This document shows positions 57,001 to 64,000 of a DNA stretch of 64,000 nt, piece after piece. A model generated the notes under the pieces. It worked only from the letters and a program-made list of their open reading frames with translations, was not told where the DNA came from and ran no database searches. Source of the stretch: Ampelocalamus luodianensis (lineage: Eukaryota; Streptophyta; Magnoliopsida; Poales; Poaceae); the NCBI GenBank assembly GCA_036346255.1, contig CM070625.1:18189488-18253487 (forward strand), given 5' to 3'. Both the position numbers and the translations under genes were made by a program. Positions within the stretch are counted from its first letter, which is position 1, and every line of letters begins with the position of its first letter.

Positions 57001-57302
57001 AAGGGCTTTGGCGGTGAGTCGGGCACAAAGACAATGCGGCGGCGCAACACGACTCATGACCTCGGGTACCACACGGCGGCTCGGCCGTCACATCTCGTGA
57101 GTTTTCGATTTTTTTGTTGTTGTTGTATGAACAGTAATTAGAGATTAGAGGATAAGTTTAAAAGGAACAATGAACATTAATCTAATATCTGTTCCCACAT
57201 ATTAATCTACCAGGTTAATCTAATAGCAAATTGGAGATTGAAAAGAGGGAATCCCAAACAATATACCAATTCGGTCGTGTCGAGCGATTCGTGCTGATAA
57301 AG
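54001..57302 (-). other. decayed internal region of copia
   Basis: AT-rich, no frame above 66 codons with a recognisable motif. The stretch from about 56630 to 57180 differs in composition (GC-rich at 56935-57070) and may be a later insertion, but I could not define its ends. Confidence 0.5.
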
Positions 57303-57522
57303 TGTTGAAGAACGTAGTAATTGCAGGAAACAATCAACCAACCACCAAACAATAGTCAAACGACAGAGAGACAATAGATGACGACACAATATGGAGAGAA
57401 CCTATTTTATTCATTGATTCTTTTTTTTTCTGAGTACAAGGAGATCATATTTAAAGACTAAGACTCATTGGAGTTAGTTTCGGTATTATGCCCATCAAAT
57501 CTTAATACAGGGTTTCTTAACA
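57303..57522 (-). repeat. 5' LTR of decayed copia
   Basis: Runs on the minus strand from TGTTAAGAAACC (57522) to CTACGTTCTTCAACA (57303). It is followed by CTTTATCAGCACGAATCG, a decayed initiator-tRNA primer site. Confidence 0.75.
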
Positions 57523-58514
57523 TTTTTCAGGTTTTATAAGCTGAAAAATTAGAAGTGGTGATATCGTGCCACAGCGACGCAACAGGACCGAGAGAAGAAC
57601 AGCATAGCAACGGGACGGGAAGCGAAGTTGGAGACGCCGAGCGACCGCGCGCACGGCGAGAGCTGGCGAGCCCTAGCTGCATGTCGGCCAAGAATGGGCC
57701 GGCAACACCTCGTCAGCTCGTCGTCGCCTTGGCTCGGGCAATTCGCATATTTGGCTAAGACTTTGGTCATGACTTGTCACTTGAGAGACGTGAGTCATGC
57801 ATCGTTGAGAGCTACGTGGAACCGTTCGCTAACCCCGTTCACAGGAACGCCTTCATCGTTAGGCTACTTCTAGTGGATGATTTCTTACTACAGTTTCTTA
57901 TTGCATGAAAATCATTTAGATACCATCTTCACAATGCATGATATCCTAAAGTGTTGTATCTTAAGCCTTTGATATAGGGTCTTTACTAGTATTTCTACCT
58001 AGGATACTGTGTATGAGTGGTATCTAAATAAGATACTAGTCTGCTCTCTCTTCCTTAATTACAGTACCACATCAAACTTTTGCTTATATGACAGCCTTAA
58101 AATACTTGTCAAAGTGGAGCATTGATAGCAGCCTTAGATTTGATGGGAAAGTGAATATCTTTGCGTGCACTTCGCAATCTTGGTGAGCGGTGACACTTGT
58201 CGGATAGCAAGGTCTATGTAGCCTGTGGCCTGTGGGCATCTGCCAAACGATATGCAAGATGGGTTGGATTCTGGTAGCCATGCGTCAGGATTCTCGACTC
58301 CCTCCATGGTTGGGTAGTCCAATGAATAAGACATATGTGGGCTCTTTTGATAAGACAGCCCATTTGGAACGGACGATCAAGTTGGGCTTGGGTAGTACAG
58401 CACGTTCCTTGCAACTGCGTTCATACGGCCGACATGCCAGTATCTTATCGATATCAAGACATAACAAAAAGGGCCAGACTCGTCGCCTATAAATTCTCAG
58501 TCGCTAACCGCGAT
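57523..58514. other. RPS26 upstream region
   Basis: No gene recognised. Near the RPS26 side there are TGGGC/GCCCA motifs (58357-58362 GCCCAT, 58382-58387 TTGGGC, 58467-58473 GGGCCAG), the site II type common in ribosomal protein promoters. Confidence 0.55.
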
Positions 58515-58522
58515 AAACCCTA
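58515..58522 (+). promoter_or_regulatory. telo-box of RPS26
   Basis: AAACCCTA lies 54 bp before the start codon. This telo-box is typical of plant ribosomal protein genes near the transcription start and acts with upstream TGGGCY elements. Confidence 0.75.
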
Positions 58523-58575
58523 GAGGAGCACCCGGAGTGCTCCGACTCTCGCGCCGCCACCTCCGATCCGCAGCT

Positions 58576-61046
58576 ATGGTAAGGGGTTCGAGCTTGCAAG
58601 TCCGACCACGAGGTGTTTCTTCGTCTCCCCTGTCAATCTCCCAACTAATCTCTTCTTGATTTGCTCTCTGTTTTTTTTTTTTGCCCAGACCTTCAAGCGC
58701 AGGATCGGCGGCCGCAACAGGCACGGCCGCGGCCACGTCAAGCACATCCGCTGCTCCAACTGCGCCAAGTGCTTGCCCCTAGGTGCCTAGATAGAGAGAA
58801 ACACTGCTAGTATCTTTCTGCCACTCGTGACGAAACTGCGAAGCTCCGTTCTCTGATTCGGTGATTCTTTCTTGGTCCATGCCGTCCCAGGATAAGGCGA
58901 TCAAGAGGTTCCTGGTTAGGAACATCGTGGAGCAGGCGGCCCTTCCAAGAGGCATGCGTGCATGATGGTAACCATTCGTGTTACGCCCTTCTGTTTCATC
59001 AAGAGACAAGAGTGTTAATCTATAGTCGATTATTCTTCAAAGATATCTTTTTTATTCGCTTTGCGACTGGGGAAAAAAATGTTTTCTTGGTTCAGGATAT
59101 GTCCTCCCAAAGTTGTACGCCAAGGTGCATCACTGCGTCTCGTGCGCCATTCACGCTCACATTGTCCGTGACTACTCCCGCGAGGCCCGCAGGGACCGCA
59201 GGCCGTCGGAGCGCTTCAGGCGCAGGGTATGAGCTTTGCACTTTATTTGATTCCACCTTTGTTTACCATTGACAGATTTAGCTGTTCAAATGCATGTGTC
59301 CTATAGAAGTAAATTACTGAACAAATTTGTCAATGTATTATTTTTTCCCCAATTGTTTGTACTGATTTGGCCGTTTGGGACTGCACGTCTGCCCCGATGG
59401 CAAATCACCTAGTGCGGTAGTGCCTGTGGGATGAACCGATCCCTGACGTTTACTACCATTTCATTTCATTACGTTCCTCAGCTGATAATAAAATATTTCT
59501 TAGCTGATAGTTAGGGATGGGAAATTGTAAGAATAGACTATCATGTGCTGAGCTGATCTGTTAGTCTGCACATAGCTGTAATGCAATTTTTGGATTGGTT
59601 GCATTTACAACTGCATCTCCAGTTTTAGGTAATAAGGGGGAAGCTTTAGCCGGTGTGTTGATTTTTTGCTTGGGACTTTATATTACCCCGATGGCAAATA
59701 CAAAGTGCCTGTGGGATGAACAGGTCCCTAACATTTACTACCATTTCATTCACTTTGTCAGCTGATAATCATATTTTTGGCTGATCATTAAGAATGGTAA
59801 AAGTTATAAACTTATTGATTTGTGCTGATCAATGATCTGATGGTAAAAGTTATAAACTTATTGATTTGTGCTGATCGATGATCTGCTATAGTTATGCTAT
59901 AGTCAGGTCTGACTTTAGCTTGAGCATTGAGCTTATTTGCATTCACCCTGTTTATCTCCAAAATGTGTTGTTGGCTTTCCACATAATTTTTAGACTACCA
60001 TATGTTTGGGACTTTACTTTGCCCTGATGGCAAATACTAAGTGCCTGTGGGATGAACAGGTCCCTAACATTTACTACCAATTCATTCACTTTGTCAGCTA
60101 ATAATCATATTTTTAGCTGATCATTAGGAATGATTAATGTTATATGCTTTATATTGAATTGTGCTGATCTATGATGTGATTTGCACTCACCACATTTATT
60201 TGCAGGATGTGCTTTTAGGCTTGAATGTGTTTTTTCCACATATACATGCGGGTGCATGCACTATCACTGCCGTCAAATGTGCCTCGAGATTGATGCAAAC
60301 TTTAAAAATTCAAACCACCCTCTCATCTTCTAATAATTGAATACCCCTTTCACGAATATTGAGGCACTTTTTAGGGTTAAGATATTGCATGTACCTGCAT
60401 GTACATGTGGTTTTGCATTTTTGTTTAGGCTTTCTACATAATTTTAAGACTTACCATTTGTTTGGGACTTTTATGTTGCCCCGATGGCAATCACAGTGCC
60501 TGTGGGATGAACAGGTCCCGATATTTACCTCCATTTCATTCACTTTGTCAGCTAAGAACCGTGGATTTTTAGCTGATCATTAAGGAATGGGAAATGTTAA
60601 TAAATATTTTATTTCATGTAAGCAGTACATATCTTTTGTTTCCCCATTGCTCAGGAGCTGATGCAATTATATTTTATAAGAATATGTGAAATGCCTTTTA
60701 TTTTTACCAAGTGTGTCAAATACATGAGTCCTTACCTTAAAAAAAAACACGAGTCCATATTATAAAGGTATATAGTGGTATTTGGAGTTTTGCTCTAAAT
60801 TTTCTCGGCTCTGTGCTATTGAGTTCTCTTCCTGCTATGATACATTCAATTTCTTGCTGCAATTTGTATGCATCATATAAACTGTCCAGCAAACTTTGTA
60901 TAGCAACGTTTAGGTACCGAGTCTTGTTAATTTGTAGCTGATCTTTGGTCTCCCCTTTTTGGCAGGAAGAAAGGCCTGGTGGGCCGCCCCCTGGTGCTGC
61001 TGGTACACCAAACGTTGCTCGCCCTAATCTCACCATGCAATGCTAG
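58576..61046 (+). pseudogene. RPS26: ribosomal protein S26 gene with two frame lesions
   Basis: Five exons: 58576-58578 (ATG alone), 58689-58782, 58891-58967, 59096-59226, 60966-61046, with GT/AG borders. They encode TFKRRIGGRNRHGRGHVKHI and CSNCAKC, then DKAIKRFLVRNIVEQAA, then YVLPKLYAKVHHCVSCAIHAH and a basic tail ending PNLTMQC. S26 (eS26) sits at the mRNA exit of the 40S subunit and binds zinc through Cys pairs. Exon 2 has an extra T and a TAG where the family has CCPK, and exon 3 lost about 8-11 bp between EQAA and QEACVHDG. Introns are retained, so it is not a processed copy. A recently dead duplicate or sequence errors would both fit. The telo-box promoter is intact. Confidence 0.88.
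59374..60610 (+). repeat. four-copy conserved cassette in RPS26 intron 4
   Basis: A segment of about 145 bp recurs at about 59374-59530, 59669-59815, 60005-60150 and 60461-60605. The shared core is TTTGGGACT, then GCC..GATGGCAAA, GTGCCTGTGGGATGAAC, TTTACTACC and TTTGTCAGCTGATAA. Within the core, GGGAC pairs with GTCCC, TTGCC with GGCAA and CCTGT with ACAGG, giving a Y-shaped fold that is best in copies 3 and 4. Copies 3 and 4 are also related about 40 bp further upstream. A 47-bp tandem duplication follows copy 2 (about 59793-59886). An intronic ncRNA is possible, but a plain intron repeat is not excluded. Confidence 0.65.
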
Positions 61047-62220
61047 GCCCTTAGTTGCTACTTCACCTGGTAAGATGTGGCCTGTTGATATTGCCACGAA
61101 TACCATCTCTAGAATCGATCTGTTGTCGTATTAGATTGTAAGATGGCCACCTACTTTCGTAGTAGCAGCCTGTAGTCTCATCCTTGCGATCGACAGTGCG
61201 ATATTAAAAAATGTGAATTTTGGCCTTTTCGTCATTTTAGACACAGTATGTACATGATCTTATCGTTGACTGGCTGTGTATTCTTGTGAAATGCTGCTTT
61301 TCCGTGGGAGCACCACCATAGTGTCAGTTGCCAAGTTCGCTCCCACGTCAAACTGGACGGTGATTATCCATCGCTGTGTACTCTTGGCAGCCCAGTGGCC
61401 TGGCCATCTCAGCCCAGGAAATTGGCGCGCTTTGAACGTATGCAAGCAATGCAGAGCAAGGCAATGTACCCAGTAGGAGTATGTCAGATCGGTCGGTGCC
61501 GGTTGTCTCTTTCACCCGTTGATCCGGCAACTGCGCCATGATAATGATACTACGAGTAACATGGAGACTCAAACAAAAACGGGAGCCGGACGGAGTAAAT
61601 GCATACAACGCCTTCTGCGCGCTGCAGCACTGTCGTCGTCTCCCGAACTGCAGAAACAGTCATCACTCATCAGCAGCCACTGCTTGTAGCGTTGCGCCGC
61701 CCTGCACTGTCGCGGCAAAGACAAAGCGGGAGCTCGCCGTGGTCACGTCAACCCGCATCACGGCCGGGCTGGCTGGACTGCACAGATCTCATGATTGCAT
61801 CTGTTGACCATGGGCGCCAGCCCAGATTCAGTGAACACTTGTAGCAAGAGGTTTTCAAACGCCGGTAAACGTACTCGCACATACAATTTACCGGCGACTG
61901 CGTGTGCTCGGCCGGCTGCTCGGAACAAGGACCGAGTGCGCGCGTGCGCGATCAAGCCGTCCTCCGGCTGCGCGTGCGCCGTGGGGGCGTCATTGCGCGA
62001 TAAGCGCGGCGTCTCTTGCAGGCTCGAGCGATCGGTTGGGACCGAGGAGCGGTGGACCAGGCGAGCGGACCCGACCTGGGAGCCCGGGACCCCTTGCCCT
62101 CGGCACAGGGCCGACCGGCCAAGACAAGAGGGCTACGAGGATCTGATGCCAATGTCACACGGCCGGTCACTATTCCATGACCCACCCCTCGTGCGTTGCT
62201 GCTCTGCTGCTAGCTAATCA
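61047..62220. other. RPS26 3' flank and spacer
   Basis: The gene's 3' UTR should lie in the first 200 bp. Beyond it several GC-rich ORFs (the largest, 61795-62217, 140 codons) lack any recognised domain, and I do not call a gene. Confidence 0.5.
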
Positions 62221-62839
62221 TTGTAATCACTGGTGACGAGCATTAAGTAATCCATAGTTAATAACTTATTGTTTATAGTAGCTATTGAAACAAGATTTAG
62301 TAAAATAGCTCCCACGAGTACCCCACTTCGGAGTATGCTCAAACCATCCTAGACATCAATCAACCTCTAAGATGTCCATGATCACACATGTGGGTCTGAC
62401 CTCTCCGACCGGGTAATATGTCTACCGTAGCTGACTACGTGTGGTAAATCAAGAAAGCATGCGTCGTTATCTCCTTGACATAACCACACGTCCTCGCCCT
62501 CTATCTCTGACAATAACTGCACTACAACCACTCCACACATGCGGATGGCTGGAACCGACGAGGTGTCTCTCCACAGCGCTAACTGCCACCCCTTTGATGC
62601 TATTTAAGGAGAGCATCAGACGACGAAGAGGGTAGAGGACAAGACACCGCTCAATTGTAGCCTTAGTCACACATTGTTCATCCTGAGCATTGTGCACCCA
62701 CTCTCATTCAATATAAAAACACATGAGTAGGGTTGTTATTCTCTCCAGAGAAGGCCTAAACCTGTTTAAAGTTTAAACATTGTCTCCCCTGCGTGATCAC
62801 CTGTGTCGTGTCTCCCGCATTTACTTCGTAAGATCGACA
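62221..62839 (+). repeat. 5' LTR, gypsy-like
   Basis: Contains CTCTGACAATAAC, TGCTATTTAAGGAGAGC as a possible TATA region, and GGGTTGTTATTCTCTCCAG followed by GCCTAAACCTG, all shared in order with the LTR around 890-1090 and 5540-5720. The right end is placed at CGACA (62839) before the leader. The left end is approximate. Confidence 0.65.
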
Positions 62840-64000
62840 ATAATTCGTTGATGGTTGGTGCCATCCGTGGAGAAGGATATGACTAGATTCTATTTCTCAT
62901 TAGCCCTCATGCATCCATGGCAAATGAGTGGAACGAGGAGAACTGATTCGATCTCGCAGGATTACGCGGGAATCAACATGGATGCCTACTACAACGTACT
63001 TGAGCAAGATATCCTCTGATGTGAGGGGAATACACGTTCCAGGGTTTCACCGTCGAATCCCCAGAACTGTCCTCCCGGTGATGCGTAGGAGAACTTGCTG
63101 CCACCAGCGCCTTTACGCCTAGAGGGAGAATCAGAATCCCCCGAGGGCAAGGGTCCAAGCGACCAAAAAACAACTTCCAATCAAAACATGTACTGAGGGC
63201 GCCACCCTCGAGGGCCGAAGTCCGTCTGGTGATACTCGAATCCAAGCGGCAAGCTCTAGTGCAGTAGATTCTAGGGCTCAGTCATCATCTGGTATCCGTT
63301 ACTTTGCGGTTACTTGTACCCGTAAGACGATCGGGGGTTCTAACGCTCCAGATCCAGTCGACTGTCGAGAGGATACGAATTCATCCACCCATGGAACTTC
63401 CAGAGGCGGTTATAACCAGGAATTCCCCTTCTTGGAAGGAACTCTCTTTTGACTATTCCTCAAGCTAGGAGGGTTCGACTGCTAACAGCAACCCAGATGT
63501 CTTCGCTACCATCGATGATTATGATCGCAGTCTTGTCCACCGTACACCGAGGACTCCAAGAGATTCATCCTCTTCGAGGAATGGTCAGAATGGCACATCA
63601 ACCTCCCCTGGCGATGGAGGTCTCAACTCTGATGAGTGTCATGGATGTACTTCAGGTAATCACACGCTGCCCCAGGAGTGTTCACCGCTCGCGGAGATAG
63701 ATGATCCAAAAATTGTAAGAAGAAGAAGGATTACCGCCCACAACACACTTCCTGGTCAGGCCCGCTACCAGTTAGTAACTGTTCAAGACTTACAATTTGC
63801 TAATGATCTCTTGAACATCCACCTGTAGACGTTGCAAGGGCTCTAGGTTTCGAAGGTTTCACACAAGAGATTGCACAACGACTCCGATCAACCATTTGTA
63901 GGTTTGAGCGCTATCAACAACAACGTTTTGGAAGTTAGACCAGGGCAACACCCTCTGAGTCCAGTCAGTCTTGCAGATTTGGACAGAGGAGAAGGGATCG
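62221..64000 (+). mobile_element. gypsy-like LTR retrotransposon, 5' end
   Basis: An LTR (about 62221-62839) ends GTAAGATCGACA and is followed by leader sequence with TTGGTGCCATCCGTGG, a primer-site-like motif common in plant gypsy elements. The LTR is related to the outer parts of the solo LTR near 620-5805. Internal sequence continues to the end of the window. Frames 62928-63122 and about 63470-63830 may be a degraded N-terminal gag, but show no motif I recognise. The left LTR border is uncertain and the rest of the element is outside the window. Confidence 0.65.

Larger units (their letters stand above)
53338..57522 (-). mobile_element. decayed copia retrotransposon
   Basis: Similar LTRs lie at 53338-53554 and 57303-57522: both have AACCACCAAACAATAGTCAAA, AGAGAGACAATAGATG and GTTTCGGTATTATGCCCA. 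On the minus strand they start TGTTAAGAAACCC; the purine-rich GTCCAAGGAG precedes the 3' LTR, and a decayed primer site (ATCAG...) follows the 5' LTR. The only clear coding is the RNase H end at 53756-54000. The internal 3.2 kb is AT-rich with short frames. No convincing target duplication was found (GTTCT left, TTTTT right). Confidence 0.75.

Noticed and set aside
53333..57527. GTTCT/TTTTT as target duplication of the decayed copia
   Set aside because: Only three of five bases agree and one side is a T-run; not informative.
61795..62217. 140-codon ORF downstream of RPS26
   Set aside because: No recognised domain, GC-rich composition, overlapped by ORFs on both strands; insufficient support.

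Overview
This is a plant nuclear window, almost certainly from a grass (Poaceae). The evidence is GC-rich short genes beside AT-rich spacers, densely nested LTR retrotransposons, CAGTGGCGGA-type hAT elements, an L1-type LINE, an alpha-expansin with three exons, and a ribosomal protein S26 gene with a telo-box promoter. The species cannot be fixed from the sequence. There is no bacterial-style operon, CRISPR array or phage.

Layout. 1-8034: 3' part of a Ty1/copia element (plus strand), split by a solo LTR (about 620-5805) that was itself entered by a large-LTR non-autonomous element (1116-5524, minus, TSD AACTG). 8469-13631: complete but mutated copia element (minus, TSD AGAAC). 13673-14407: non-autonomous hAT element (TSD GCTTCGGT), 21 bp past the stop of a frameshifted RING-H2 gene (14429-14973, minus). 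17291-17488: nine 22-bp tandem repeats. 19369-22370: long-TIR, Mutator-like unit holding a copia primer-binding site and gag. 23017-23427: lipid-transfer protein gene (minus). 24761-27465: truncated hAT with a DUF4371-type transposase. 28450-36531: FAR1/MULE-transposase pseudogene (minus) split by a 6.8-kb LINE (29417-36222, TSD TGAAATTTCCCA). 36963-42869: BED-finger hAT pseudo-element, split by a solo LTR (38757-40979) that holds a second, Angela-like solo LTR (39050-40664, TSD CAGAC). 42925-43398: hAT MITE (TSD GGTGGATT). 46575-48271: hAT deletion derivative. 50443-52172: alpha-expansin, the best intact gene. 53338-57522: decayed copia element (minus). 58576-61046: five-exon RPS26 gene with two frame lesions and a repeated, foldable cassette in its last intron. 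About 62220-64000: 5' LTR and leader of a gypsy-like element whose LTR is related to the solo LTR near position 620-5805.

Ordinary host genes are few: RING-H2 (broken), lipid-transfer protein, expansin and RPS26 (apparently broken). They sit in separate islands and do not form a pathway. The main content is an insertion history that can be read layer by layer from target-site duplications. The most unusual item is the fourfold cassette in the RPS26 intron.
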